64,000 nucleotides of DNA from Aculops lycopersici. Its lineage: Eukaryota; Arthropoda; Arachnida; Trombidiformes; Eriophyidae. Of this stretch, positions 18,713-30,106 are shown piece after piece. The position numbers and the translations under genes are program-made. The notes below the pieces were generated by a model that worked only from the letters and a program-made list of their open reading frames with translations, had not been told where the DNA came from and made no database searches. The stretch covers positions 2,647,103 through 2,711,102 of the forward strand of contig WNKI01000001.1 in assembly GCA_015350385.1 (NCBI GenBank). Direction: 5' to 3'. Each line of letters opens with the position of its first letter. Position 1 is the stretch's first letter.

Positions 18713-19216
18713 ATGGGATCCAACCAGTCCAGTACAGAGCAAGAGCCAATCGATGAGCATGGTATTTTGGTTGTAAACCCGAGTCCTAATCAAGATCAAA
18801 GTGATCAGAGGATCTCTTTGCCGCCTCGAGTTCCGCCAATTCTATCTATTGAAGGACATGCCATAGACTTGAAGCGGCATAAAGCTACCTATCAGTTGGA
18901 CCCACAACCTTGGATTGATGTTGTCTCGATGATAAACGAATTTGCAATATCCCGTAGCGAATTGGTGACCACGAGACAAAATCATCTCCAAGAGAAGATT
19001 ATCAGGATGGACGCGCATATACAGAAATTTACCGAATCATATGTTAATGATAAACATAAAGCTCTTGCCAGAATGAACGATGATTGTAGAAAAGTAGACG
19101 AAATGAACAAACTGCTTGATAAATGCACGATTCAAAGTGAACTCTGTGTCGGGATGCTCAACAAACTTAACTTTCTGCTACCTGCCGGGCACAAATTGGA
19201 AGATTTGGAGGCTTAG
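18713..19216 (+). CDS. BORCS5: BORC complex subunit 5 (myrlysin)-like
   Basis: A 167-residue product; human is 196. BORC sits on lysosomes and recruits ARL8 for kinesin-driven movement; subunit 5 is held to the membrane by N-myristoylation. The N-terminus MGSNQSS is an excellent myristoylation site (Gly2). Residues 78-160 are helical and coiled-coil-like, with the conserved ending LNFLLPAGHKLEDLE that matches the family C-terminus (LNSMLPEGERLE). It starts 188 bp after the BCKDHA stop and has its own poly(A) signal at 19239-19244. Confidence 0.88.
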   Translation: MGSNQSSTEQEPIDEHGILVVNPSPNQDQSDQRISLPPRVPPILSIEGHAIDLKRHKATYQLDPQPWIDVVSMINEFAISRSELVTTRQNHLQEKIIRMDAHIQKFTESYVNDKHKALARMNDDCRKVDEMNKLLDKCTIQSELCVGMLNKLNFLLPAGHKLEDLEA

Positions 19217-19225
19217 CTCTTCAAC

Positions 19226-19450
19226 TCATTGGCACATGAATAAATAGTCACTATGATGATAATCATGATCAACCTTGTCATTCTCTCCGATCAAGTATTT
19301 AACTTGAGGTTGTTGTAGCTCGGAATTATCTTGGTCCTCTCGTAGCCAACCATCTTTTGACTCCAAGTAAGTTGATTCACGAGCAAACTGAAGGAATCTC
19401 GCCACCATCTGACCTTTTGACTTGGTAAACGACAAGGAACCCCAGGACAT
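19226..19450 (-). CDS. hypothetical small protein, tail to tail with BORCS5
   Basis: A 74-codon frame with a true ATG at 19450, ending 9 bp past the BORCS5 stop. Composition is mixed and protein-like (starts MSWGSLSFTKSKGQMVARFL; ends in a His/Asp-rich tail), without low-complexity runs. I do not recognise it. The BORCS5 poly(A) signal falls inside its 3' end, which argues for a tight convergent pair or for chance. Confidence 0.3.
   Translation of the reverse strand: MSWGSLSFTKSKGQMVARFLQFARESTYLESKDGWLREDQDNSELQQPQVKYLIGENDKVDHDYHHSDYLFMCQ
19239..19244 (+). terminator. poly(A) signal of BORCS5
   Basis: AATAAA 22 bp after the BORCS5 stop. Confidence 0.55.
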
Positions 19451-20572
19451 GAAATCTCGATACTAATCCTCACCACTCGAAACCAGTCGACAACAAGACT
19501 GGCAACCTATTCGACTGCAATACGAGTGGGGGAAGCCATGGAGGCTCGCTATGAGTTTTGCCCATCCAGATGCAGTTTCGATCTTGATCTTCAATCACAG
19601 ATCGAAACTAAGTTCGAATATGAGTTTCGGGTTGCATACTTGGTGCTCAGAGAAGAGGCTATAAGACTTGAAGTTGATGTTATCCACTGAGGACTGGACG
19701 GTATAATATTATGAATGAGGATGACGAGTGATGAAACCTGTAACTGGATCAATGGTCGCGTAATCAAACAAACAAGGAAAGGTATTTCAAATGGTTGCCA
19801 GTCTTTTATAGTCTTGTGGTGTTGCTGTAGAAATGGTAGACATGGTACTGTGATAATCATGCCACGAGAGTTCATTCAATGGCACTAACTTTCGGTGCGA
19901 ATTCAACACCATTGAGAAATAGCGCAGAAGCAGCATGTATTATGTTGAATGTAAGCAAGCACAAGGCTCTTTGGCCTCACCGAAGGCTCCCTTTCTCTTA
20001 GGCTTATGCTACTGCTGTCGTAATAGCCGAATCGGGCGACGCTAGCACAACAACAAAGACGAAGCCACCACCTGGAATATCACTGTGTTTTGAACTGAAA
20101 TTCCTGGCTCAAGTGGTATACCGATTCCTATTACAAGTTAAATAATATTATAAACAACCGAAATCTCAAGTCCGAATTCAGGTACCCGATAAACTTGAAA
20201 AATTTGCGAATTCGCAGCAGTAATAGCGGCAATAGATGAAGGTGAAAGTATAAGAATGAACTATTATTGAATGTCTCGGAAATTTGCGGGAGCAAATGTA
20301 CTTAAGTTTTAAATTCATGACCAATTGGTATATTAGTGTAATAATTTTATCTTAATTTTAAAAACCCAGACAACCTTGAACCTAGAATCTCGAGCACTTG
20401 GTGTGAATTGGTAACGGTCTGATCAGATGCTGACACCTGTGTTTTTCTCTATATTGAATCTCGCAACTAAACTTATCTATCCTCTAGTCATTGAAGGCAA
20501 ATAAAGCATCAAAACAACCCACTGCATTATCTTTATAACTCATACGTTTGAGAAAGAGTGTAACAAGGCAAC
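19451..20572. other. intergenic, nothing recognised
   Basis: About 1.1 kb of mixed, partly AT-rich sequence between BORCS5 and the 988-residue gene. Short frames here have no known domain. It is presumably the promoter of the downstream gene. Confidence 0.4.
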
Positions 20573-23539
20573 ATGAACAAATTTAATAACAAAGGCAACA
20601 AGAAGACCTGTGAATCCACAGTAGGTTCAACGAACTCACCACAACTCAAGTTCACCATGAATCCGACACCAACTTTAGGCTCTCGACAATCTAACAATGC
20701 AAGTCGACAGTCACAAATCAAGCTAGCAAGTCACACGGGTATGATGAGCTCCTCGGCACCATTGGCACCAGCATCTACATCGTCGACGGTACCATCAGTT
20801 TCAATAAATACTACAAAATCTAAGGCAACAAATCATTTTCAACAGCATTTACAACTCATCAATGCTCCCACAAGTTTGGCAAATTTAGCTCAATTTGGCA
20901 GTGGAATTACTCTGGTACCAGTTGGTACATTAGGATCGGGTGCTAGTACAGTGGATGATGATGTCATTATCGATAGTGTCGTCAAACCGAAGCAACACAA
21001 TACTCTCAACGGTAAACCAAATATATCATTTAGCTCTGGAATGATGAGCAATAGCAGTCAGGATAGAATGGGCAGTAGCAAGAATGGATGTGCTAGTGGT
21101 ATCGACAATAACATATCTTTCAATTATGTTTCAACGCAACCTAAGCCACTAGCGAATGGCAGTGGTGGCAACGCTAGAAGCCTGTCCACCAAACACTCGT
21201 CAAATAGTCGACAAAAATCACTTGCAAATTTGGCTGCAAATATGCCATCAATTCAAATAATCAATGCTCGTTCGCCTACAACCACAACAACAACAACTGA
21301 CGAAATGACTATTTGGCATACCCAGGGTGACTCAGTGACAAATCGGGTGTTCAACGGTAACCATAAAGGTACGGGCAAAAAGGGTCGCAATGCCAAGAAA
21401 GGTGGCAAACAAAAGTCTGTTAATACTTTTAATGACGACCTACCGCAATATGACGACATACCACCGCCTCCGGTCTTGGATAACGCACCCATTTTCGACG
21501 ATCTAGAGGATTACAGTCAGCCTATAGTTCAGCCGATAGATACAAACCTTCAAATAGAAGCTAGTTCAGATTCACCCATTATTACAATCGGTTCAGCGGA
21601 AGATGCAAACAATGGAACCTTCAACGACATCAGTTTACTTAAGTTGATGGCGATACTAAATAACCCTGCAATCACAATCACGCCGGTGGATCCAAATAAG
21701 TCTGCGGCATCTAGCGCAAGTAACCCAAGTTCAAGTCAACCCCAATCATCTAACAATTTGGCAGGATTCCAACAACTCGTAACCCTGAAGATGTCGGCCA
21801 ACTCTAAGGCTACCGTCTCGGACCATCAGGATAACTCTTGTGGTACATCCGTACAACCAAATGTGGGAACTCCATCAAGGAATGGGCCTATGCTAAGTTC
21901 TATTGGACACGGTCAGTTTGCTGCACCCAATAGGCAGGAGGCCCAGACAAATTGGTCTGATTTTATACTGGGAGGCTCTGTTAACAACCAATCAGCAACT
22001 CTATCTTGGGTTAACTCAACTCAGGCTAACATGATTCCAGATGAACCAAATGATTTACAATTTGATAATCTAGACGCTACAAATCTCTCGGCATCTGTCA
22101 GAGACTATGTGATGCAACATCAACCTTCAACTGATGACCAGCCACCGACTGTCTCAATTCAGTTGTTGAAACATATAGCCGACCAAAACAAAGATAATAG
22201 TTGGGATTCATCTATTGTCGACAAGTCAATTTTGGAACCTGAATGCATCCTCAAAGTACCGAGAAGAATCTTTGACTTTGGCAAAGGAGTGACCATACCG
22301 GTAGCGGAGAAACTTGTATCGATTCAAGAGATTCCTCCTAAGCAATCTAAGCCACAACTTAAGACATCCAAGAAACGTTTATTCATTCCAAGACGTGAGT
22401 CTGAGCAATCCAAAATTAAGATGCGATGTCTGGGACCAGAAGCATTTCTAAAACCCATTATTGTAGAAGATGGACCTGTAATGGAAAAATTTCTCAGCCA
22501 ACGGCATCGTATATTGCACAGCATGTCAACTGATTCCAAGGTAGAAGACCTCGACCAAAATAATCCATCTGTAGATCCAGATGAGATTTTTGTAAACCGC
22601 TCCAAGAGAGTTATGTCTAAGATTGACACTATGCTAGAGAGAAAGAAGAGACGAAGATTCGAGCGAATCAGTAGTAGAGAGGCACCGACAAGTAAAACTC
22701 TCGAAGAGTTATGTGACGACTCGGATGCCGAATGGTCTGATGATCCAGATGCATGCAAGACTAAAAACATCCTTATTGAAACTCAACTACCATTAGATGA
22801 ACAGGTTAGTCAAAGGAAGAAGGACTATCTATCTAGTGTAGGACTAGTTACTCTAGAGGATGCCAATAAGATCGAAGTGGAAACTATAAAACGTAAACTT
22901 GACAGAACCTCTGCCTTGGGGGTAGCCGATAGATTTGCTGAGCCAGATGAGGACATCAAACGATTTGCTAGTGCAATTTACAAGACTGGTGGAACTGATA
23001 TACAAATGAGGATTGAATCCAATATCAAACGCAATGAGTTACCCTTCATTGAGGGACTGAATAGAAACACGAGCCGAGTAAAGATGACTTACATGAGCAT
23101 CCTAGGATTAGAGAAACGTTCCAAACGGACAACATTGTACAAGATCAAACCAACCTCTAACGAGAGCACCCAACAGATTAATTCACAACCTAAGCCAATA
23201 ATTGATCTCAAACAAGAGCCTGTGAACTTACCGGTTGCGGCCGTCGAAAAACAGCAGAACGAACCACAATCACATCAACAACAACAACCCAATCTGACGA
23301 GTTTGCAAACATCTCAGCGTCAAACTCAACCTAAATTATCAAGAACCAAAGATCAAGCTAAGCATCAACACCTGCAACAAGCCATAATCACGAACGCTAT
23401 CCTCAATAACCTAGCTAATGGTGGTGGTGGTCAGTCATTGCAAGAAAGTAAATCAGGATTTAGTAGTTGTCGTGAAGCTATCGTGGCACCACCGAAGAAG
23501 GACGAGTACATGAAGTCTCTAGGTCTCATGGCTTCGTGA
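20573..23539 (+). CDS. unrecognised 988-residue nuclear-type protein with repeated Y-x4-GL motif
   Basis: An uninterrupted frame with a good ATG. The N-terminal 270 residues are Ser/Asn/Thr-rich; a Gly/Lys-rich basic patch (KGTGKKGRNAKKGGK) is followed by an acidic/proline segment YDDIPPPPVLD near 292. The middle has few charges. From about residue 560 the protein is charged and better ordered-looking: basic clusters such as ERKKRRRFER, an acidic LCDDSDAEWSDDPD, then a helix-rich part. A short motif Y-[LM]-x-x-[VL]-G-L occurs three times: Y752, Y840 and Y979, the last ending the protein four residues later. A Gln-rich linker (about 890-920) precedes the last copy. This looks like a chromatin or transcription cofactor scaffold with repeated docking motifs. 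I cannot assign a family. Confidence 0.9.
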   Translation: MNKFNNKGNKKTCESTVGSTNSPQLKFTMNPTPTLGSRQSNNASRQSQIKLASHTGMMSSSAPLAPASTSSTVPSVSINTTKSKATNHFQQHLQLINAPTSLANLAQFGSGITLVPVGTLGSGASTVDDDVIIDSVVKPKQHNTLNGKPNISFSSGMMSNSSQDRMGSSKNGCASGIDNNISFNYVSTQPKPLANGSGGNARSLSTKHSSNSRQKSLANLAANMPSIQIINARSPTTTTTTTDEMTIWHTQGDSVTNRVFNGNHKGTGKKGRNAKKGGKQKSVNTFNDDLPQYDDIPPPPVLDNAPIFDDLEDYSQPIVQPIDTNLQIEASSDSPIITIGSAEDANNGTFNDISLLKLMAILNNPAITITPVDPNKSAASSASNPSSSQPQSSNNLAGFQQLVTLKMSANSKATVSDHQDNSCGTSVQPNVGTPSRNGPMLSSIGHGQFAAPNRQEAQTNWSDFILGGSVNNQSATLSWVNSTQANMIPDEPNDLQFDNLDATNLSASVRDYVMQHQPSTDDQPPTVSIQLLKHIADQNKDNSWDSSIVDKSILEPECILKVPRRIFDFGKGVTIPVAEKLVSIQEIPPKQSKPQLKTSKKRLFIPRRESEQSKIKMRCLGPEAFLKPIIVEDGPVMEKFLSQRHRILHSMSTDSKVEDLDQNNPSVDPDEIFVNRSKRVMSKIDTMLERKKRRRFERISSREAPTSKTLEELCDDSDAEWSDDPDACKTKNILIETQLPLDEQVSQRKKDYLSSVGLVTLEDANKIEVETIKRKLDRTSALGVADRFAEPDEDIKRFASAIYKTGGTDIQMRIESNIKRNELPFIEGLNRNTSRVKMTYMSILGLEKRSKRTTLYKIKPTSNESTQQINSQPKPIIDLKQEPVNLPVAAVEKQQNEPQSHQQQQPNLTSLQTSQRQTQPKLSRTKDQAKHQHLQQAIITNAILNNLANGGGGQSLQESKSGFSSCREAIVAPPKKDEYMKSLGLMAS

Positions 23540-23814
23540 AGATGGATAGAATTGAATTTAATGGCACTCTTGTCCACCGCAATGGATCCTATTGAGCAGC
23601 AAGTGTATTTTGCGATGAAATTTCGAGAACGGCCCCAGAATACCTATATGCTGGGGCGAAAAACCGAGTATTGGATATCACATAACACACAGGATCGCTT
23701 TTTAGTTATTTAGATAAAAATGTAAACACTTATATACACAAAATCCTAATCTATCTATCTTACTATATCACACTAGAAACCTCATTGAGGCGTATCCCTG
23801 GGTTAGAACTTTGG
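23540..23814. other. convergent 3' region
   Basis: 275 bp between convergent stops of the 988-residue gene and the zinc transporter gene. AT-rich; no gene seen. Confidence 0.5.
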
Positions 23815-25245
23815 TCAGCTCTGGTCAGATGGTGTGGGTTGAGTTGGATCTCTTGTGGGTGAATTGATAGTCACATCCTCGTCTTGGCAGTGTTCGCAAT
23901 CTTTCATATCCTCCTTGTACTCCTCGACTTGAATTGTGACCTCAAAAAAGTTGTAATCCGACTTGAGAGTGTCAATGGCCAACTTAAGAGCTTGTGAGGG
24001 AGTCTTAGTATTGTCGATAACTAAATGCGTTGAGCAGGCTATTTTGTCTAACGAAAGTGACCAAATACGAAGGTTGTGGACCCTAATAACTGCAGGTAAC
24101 TCTTGTAGTCGCTCGCGGACTTCAATGAAATTGATACCATCTGGTATACCCTCCATTAGAACATTTGTTGCATCACGAATAATTGTAATCGTGGTGACCA
24201 AAACTATGAAAGAGAATATGAAGGTGCAAATTGGGTCAACAATTGCATAGCTTGGTTCGAAGTATATCACCAAAGCGGCAATAAGAACGCCGATACTCTG
24301 TAGGAAATCACCAATCACATGTATTAAAGCGGCTCTAACGTTGATATTACCTTTTCCGCGACCTCGACCTTTGTCATGCGAGTTGGTGCTAGACTTTTTG
24401 GGTGCTATCGCCAGCGTTGAAGTTTCCGTTTTCTCTTGGCTCTTGTCGAGTTCAGATTGTGAGTTTCGCGTCGGTGGCAAACCCAAAGTTTTGATGTCGA
24501 TCTTGACTGACTCTTGCCTGTCGCTTTTTTCAATATCTTCGTCAAGATCGTGGTCGTGATCATGGTCGTGGTCGTGGTCGTGGTTGTGATCGTGATGAGC
24601 ATGAGCATGCCCGTGACTATGGAACCCATGCGAGTGGCCGTGGCCATCGACACTCAATGCGATTGCCATGATAATATTGACCAACAAGCCAGCGCCCGCC
24701 GTGATAACCATAACCACGCTATCAATTTCAAACTCGTTGGTTCTCAATCTATCGATTGCCATGTAGACTAGGAATCCAGTGACCATCCAAATCATCAAAA
24801 CTGACACTAGAGCGCCAATAACTTCAGCCCGATACCAACCAAAGCTCATCTTCCGGCTGGCTGGCCGCGAGGAGAGCCAAATTGCGAATAAACTTATCAT
24901 AAAGCTCGCAAAGTCGGTCAATAGGTGAGCGGCGTCCGTTGCAATGGCCAAACTGTTTGATAGAACACCGCCAACAATTTCGCCAATCATGAATATGAGA
25001 CAAATGATACTTGCGGCAATGAGGCGGCGCCTGGCGCTCTTGTCGACATGAGGTGTTTTGTTTTCATCGTTTTGCACATGACAGTGTGAATAGATTCGCT
25101 TCCGCTTTCTCAACTCTGATTCATTAGACTTCCATTGGTTGGCACTTAGATTTCCTCCACTTTCACTTTGATTTGACTGACTGGCCACCGCTGTTGTCTC
25201 CACTACAATATCCTTTCTATCGTTGTCGTCGAGAGTTCCATACAT
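23815..25245 (-). CDS. ZnT (SLC30) zinc transporter, ZnT2/3/8-like
   Basis: A 476-residue cation-diffusion-facilitator protein that moves cytosolic zinc into vesicles or out of the cell by H+ exchange. Six membrane segments lie roughly at 75-97, 105-124, 140-162, 176-197, 305-328 and 337-358. The metal site is complete: H107/D111 (HLLTD) and H309/D313 (HVIGD). The cytosolic loop between helices 4 and 5 has a strong His array (about 201-233; HG/HS/HD repeats) followed by a 70-residue acidic/Ser stretch. An N-terminal HCH (54-56) matches the ZnT2/3/8 group. The C-terminal domain (about 365-445) is the usual ferredoxin-like zinc-sensing domain. It starts at an ATG at 25245. Confidence 0.95.
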   Translation of the reverse strand: MYGTLDDNDRKDIVVETTAVASQSNQSESGGNLSANQWKSNESELRKRKRIYSHCHVQNDENKTPHVDKSARRRLIAASIICLIFMIGEIVGGVLSNSLAIATDAAHLLTDFASFMISLFAIWLSSRPASRKMSFGWYRAEVIGALVSVLMIWMVTGFLVYMAIDRLRTNEFEIDSVVMVITAGAGLLVNIIMAIALSVDGHGHSHGFHSHGHAHAHHDHNHDHDHDHDHDHDLDEDIEKSDRQESVKIDIKTLGLPPTRNSQSELDKSQEKTETSTLAIAPKKSSTNSHDKGRGRGKGNINVRAALIHVIGDFLQSIGVLIAALVIYFEPSYAIVDPICTFIFSFIVLVTTITIIRDATNVLMEGIPDGINFIEVRERLQELPAVIRVHNLRIWSLSLDKIACSTHLVIDNTKTPSQALKLAIDTLKSDYNFFEVTIQVEEYKEDMKDCEHCQDEDVTINSPTRDPTQPTPSDQS

Positions 25246-25883
25246 GATGTTGAGTTTGTCTTGTATTCTGGTTTATGGTATAGATTATTTAACTGGCGGG
25301 TTTTAGTTTATAATAATAAAATTCCCAACTTGTAGATGTTTAAAATGAAGAATTAAGATTAAGTTGTGTCATTAATATATTAGTGCAAATCTATCCCTAA
25401 CTTGCACAACCGAGATTCGCGCGATGACGCAATTCAAATCAAGTTCCTCGATTCTAGTAGATAGATTGCAATATTAGCAATAAAAACTCTCTGCAAGCTT
25501 CTCGCATCCAAGAGACGCATAGATGGAAATAAATGTAATTTAGTCAAGTCATTAAGACAACAATGACATTTATTGTTGCTTTCTTGGTCTCTATCTTGAT
25601 TTTCGGTTTCAACTTCGCCGCTTTTGTCTATCGAGTTGAACTCTCCATCCAGTCAAGCTTCTCTTGCTGCGTGGTTCGCGCTGGAGATCGGACAAAAATG
25701 ATAAACTTTTCATAAGCCATCCAATTCAATTGGCAAGCTCTCATGTGGCGCTTCCCTGCTTTGGTTGCCGACAACAACAACTATAAAGCTTCACTAAATG
25801 TAGCCATTCTCATGCAAAATCTGCAGGCGAATTGAGGAAAAGACAAAGGCGGACACTTGTTGCTCTCTCGCTCTCTTTTGAGC

Positions 25884-25918
25884 ATTTGGTTGTAAGCAAC
25901 TATTGCTTACAACCAAAT
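25884..25918. repeat. perfect 16-bp inverted repeat with 3-nt loop
   Basis: ATTTGGTTGTAAGCAA (25884-25899), loop CTA, then its exact reverse complement (25903-25918). It lies 640 bp upstream of the zinc transporter start. It is not flanked by an obvious coding frame or target duplication. Confidence 0.9.
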
Positions 25919-26114
25919 CCGACAGCCGAGGAGTCGACTTTTTGGGAATAGGAAGCGCGGAATCAGATTTTGTTGAGACCAACCTAAATACTTGATCTGG
26001 ATACCTCTACATTATTCCGTTGTTAGCTTTAGATAGAGGATCTATACTGGGATATCCAAGCAATTGTGTGTGTGGCAGTCAATCACTTGCTTATGCTTAG
26101 CAACCGGAGGTTGT

Positions 26115-26357
26115 ATGGTAGGACAGAAAACAAGTATCATCTATGCATCATACATGTTAAAGATGAACTCTAACCCCTCGCGTGATTTACTCCAAGTTTT
26201 TAGAGATTTGATGTTCAAATCAGCGGTACTTAGCGGAGGATTCAAGCCAATCCAACCACCTGTTTACAATTTCGATGAAGTCTTTTATGTCTTGCCAACC
26301 ACCCCTGAGAGTTCGATTCCTAATGACCAATATGGCTTATGGCGCCAGATAGATTGA
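26115..26357 (+). CDS. hypothetical 80-residue ORF
   Basis: An ATG-to-TGA frame of 80 codons with mixed composition (contains FRDLMFKSAVLSGGFKP and YNFDEVFYVLP). No domain is recognised. It could be a small gene, an exon or chance; there is no nearby poly(A) signal that decides. Confidence 0.2.
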   Translation: MVGQKTSIIYASYMLKMNSNPSRDLLQVFRDLMFKSAVLSGGFKPIQPPVYNFDEVFYVLPTTPESSIPNDQYGLWRQID

Positions 26358-29300
26358 TTAATCGTAAGCGTAATCGTTTTGTTTTTTCGACAAAGCAAAA
26401 TAACTGGATAGAATTTGTCGTTTGATTCACTGTCACCAGATGATGCCACTGGCTCTGGCAAGCTGGTGAAGGAGTAAAACTGCTCGCGAGTTAGCGCGGG
26501 CTAGCGACAAGTTTCAGTTGAACATATTCCCACAAATCAAGTGCAGGAGACTGCTCATCAATCGTCAATCAATCTAACTAGTGAACTGTTGTTTTTGTGG
26601 GAGTAACAGAAAAAGACAAAGAAGAAACTCCCTGTAGGCTAATTCTGGTTGGCCAACTACAGTAAGTGTGACTTGTGGCCGAACATAACCTTCACGTTTG
26701 CCCAATCAGCCATTTGGTCTTTGTTTGTTGCTTTAGCGGTAGTGGGGTTTTAGTTGTACTGTGACTTTTGTGGTTTCTGTCATCGTTAAGGATAGAGAAA
26801 GTGTTTTTGAGTCCACAGGTAGCTTTTGAGTTGTCTTATTTCCAGCGCCAATGACCAGGGCCAAGTGCTTACTGACCAACAGGTAGCAACAGACGAGATT
26901 TGGCCATCACATCGTCGTTCATAGAGAGCGATAAAACACTTTCCTTCAAGTTCCTTTCTGGTCGCTCGAGTCTCGAACTTGGATTTTCGCAAATCATTTG
27001 TAAAATTAAGCAAAACGGTGGAATTCTAAACAACTAGCAGTAGACAACAATCACTCGTTTCCTGTCCAATTTCGGCTCGCTATATTGTATAGTATAGCTA
27101 GTGGTAAGTGTAGTGGTCTTTTTGGTGGTGGTGGTGGTGGCGGTCGGAAACTCAGCATCCACTCTTGCACTTGACTAGCACTTGATTTGCCATTTGGCAC
27201 GCCGGCTCTGTCTGCTTGTTTTGTACTTTATTTGTAATCGCCAGCCGAGAGCCAGTTCACACTAACAGCAAGCTAACCAGTAAAGTTGGTGACTACAATA
27301 TTTTGGCCAGTTTGTTTGTCAAGCTGGAAGCTGGTAGTGGAATGCGAAAAATGACGACGATGGCGACGACAACAACAACAACAACTTTACTGATCTACGG
27401 CGAATGCAAGTGATTGCGAGCCGAACCACTTGTTGCCATTCAGACGTCAGTTAACACCAACTAATTCCAACAACGAGAACCCAAATAAAAAACATACCCA
27501 AGCCTGCACTTGGTATAGTGCATCGAACTACACTGTGCATGGGAGCAACAAGTTGTTTAGCTGAGGCTCATCCGTCACCAAAACTAAATCAAAATGACGT
27601 CTCCGGATTGTCTTTTCCTGTTCTCTGGTTTCTCTACGCAGAGTTTGCTCTCATGATCAAGATGATGATAGTTTAGCTCGGGTTAAGATAACTAGCTTGT
27701 CACGGGTTTAAGCGAGTTAGAGCCAAATATAATCTCTCGTTCGGCTATTGAGGCAGATTTGTCTTGCTTTGTGTTTTCATTCTTTGTTTTTATTTTATCT
27801 TTATTTTGTTGCACATCTTGATTCAGACGCAAATTCGTCTACCGATTTGTCTGCTCATCAAGGCACTCGAAAAATCAACGGCAAACCTCAACTAAAGTTC
27901 AGTCACAATTTTCTAATGACGACAAAAATCTGCTGCTTGAAAACTACGCAGCCACCACTACTGTCTATCCACACAGGTGTTTACTTTGCTACAGCTTTGT
28001 AACTACCGCATCAGTGCCAACGCACACCGCCGCTAATTACAATGGGCCGACAGTTGCGTCAATGGCGCAAACGGTTGTGGCTGAACATCGATTTGATTCC
28101 ACGTCTTATGTAATGTATGCGATCCGCTACCTGTTGCAAATGATCAGCTTCTGTGGAACCTCAGAGTGCACGCGACTTTCTCGTAGATTTTCGATGAGGC
28201 CTCCCCCTCCCCCTTTCTCTCTCTGCTGTTGGCACCGTCGTTCATCTTGCACTTTTCATCGAAGAGTTTGGGAGATAAAATAATATAAATTACAACTTAC
28301 AGTTGGAACAAACTTTCTTGAAATAAAATTAAGGTAAGGCACACGAAAGTTGGCTGGCCGAAAGTCGGGCTTCGTGCGCTATCTTGCCAACTCGCCAGAA
28401 GTGCAGCCACCACGTCAGTCGGCGCCGTTACTGCTGCCATTGGCCAGAAAATAACTTGCGCCTTGCCAATCTAGCTGACTGCGAGCGACTCAGTAGGTGA
28501 GAACCAGCAAGCGAGCAAGTGAACAGGTAGATCGACCTGCAAGTTCCTCATCCGGCTTATAACATTGCGGCACAACCATCACCATTGGCAGCATAGGCGT
28601 CAGGATAGCAGCAAGCTGAGACACACGGAGACGGTTAGTCTTAGTGTTTTAGTTTGCACTCCAATAAACTCCCACCTCCCGTATCCCCGTAGCCACCGCA
28701 ACCACTAACATAGATATTATTGCCGCTGCTGCTGCTGCTATAATGCCTAGAGTTTGCATGCCTGGTCCACATGTTAACGTGTAATAACTGACACCAGAAC
28801 GCCACCGATGGCTGCCAAAATCATGAAAAAGACGATGACTCGGTTCAAATTCAGATGCAAATCAAATCACGAGCTTGGTGATCCATGATTTTCTCCATCA
28901 TCGTTTATGCACAAGCTTGGTGCACAGTTGCAGCTTGTAGACGAAGATAAATTGATGTGTATCAATTGTTGATTGTATGAATCATTCCCCACTTTAATGA
29001 ACTAGTTGATTGCCATTTGTTGGCGGCAGGTTAAAGTAATACTACGAGTCATACCTAAACACCGCTCCCGAGCCAATCAATCTCGGCAAATCCCCATTTG
29101 ACCCGAAGAGAAAGAGTGAGGTTAATTAGGGTGGCGAGATAAAGAGGACTAGCGAATCGAACGCTCGGATATCACTCATTCGTTTCTTCGATTGATTAGC
29201 AAGGCGCAATCTAAGTTGCGCTAAGTTGACACTGGCAAGCTAGCCAAGCTGACGAGGTTTAGAAGCCAACAGCACAAGCAAACTTGCGCGCAGCAATCAC

Positions 29301-30106
29301 ACAGAAACTCCGGGGCAGCGGCAGCACTACCAAAACCATAAGCTTATAACGTCAGTCACTTGCTTGACTGCTCGCTCACAAACACTGAACACACGGCGAA
29401 TGCGAAAGAAAATTCCAACACACTCACTCGCTGAGATTTGGATAGGAAACGCGAACTTCAAGTCCCTGCAATTGGAGTTTCAGATGAGGATGAAACAAGT
29501 CTCTCCATAGACTTATTTAAATTATAATAATAATAATTATCAGCAACTAAGATTCACCATCTAAAGACCATCAGAGGGTAGCAACTCATTTGGACCACTT
29601 AGTGATAAATCGTGAGAATCGAAGCTAGATAAAGAAACAAACACATTATCGCATCAAAGACAAGTCGAAATTTTTTAAATTTTCAGCGTATTAGAAAGAG
29701 GCAGTTTAAGTATCTCCATCTCCGACAAAATTTGTTCTTAAGACTGTACATTTCTCTTCTATTATAATCATCTCAGGAACATGTGCATGTTTCGCGTGCA
29801 AATGATTAGCTAGAATTGAAGTTTCAATATATTTGAGAATTTTTAACTTCATTACTCTAATTACCACGAGTAACCTGTAAAAATCTGTATTGACATACCA
29901 GAGGTCAAGGGCGTGAAGAAACAAGAAGCAATCATTTGCACGCGTTGAACAAGTGTAAACAAAAAGCTTCAAATACAATCTCGAAACTCAACATTATCTT
30001 AAGTGATCAATTTTACTATTATTATTATAAACTACTGAATTAAAATTTTCTGTTAAGTTTTATTATTAAATCTAAAAACAATTATTAGAGCCTTATATTA
30101 GAGATC

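Larger units (their letters stand above)
25246..30106. other. long intergenic region upstream of POR
   Basis: 4.9 kb with no firm gene. It holds the perfect hairpin at 25884-25918, an 80-codon frame at 26115-26357 (listed separately), a GGT run at about 27124-27143, and low-complexity stretches. The last part should contain the promoter and any non-coding first exon of the P450 reductase gene. Confidence 0.5.

Noticed and set aside
29706..29978. 90-codon minus-strand frame upstream of POR
   Set aside because: AT-rich region, no domain, probably chance.
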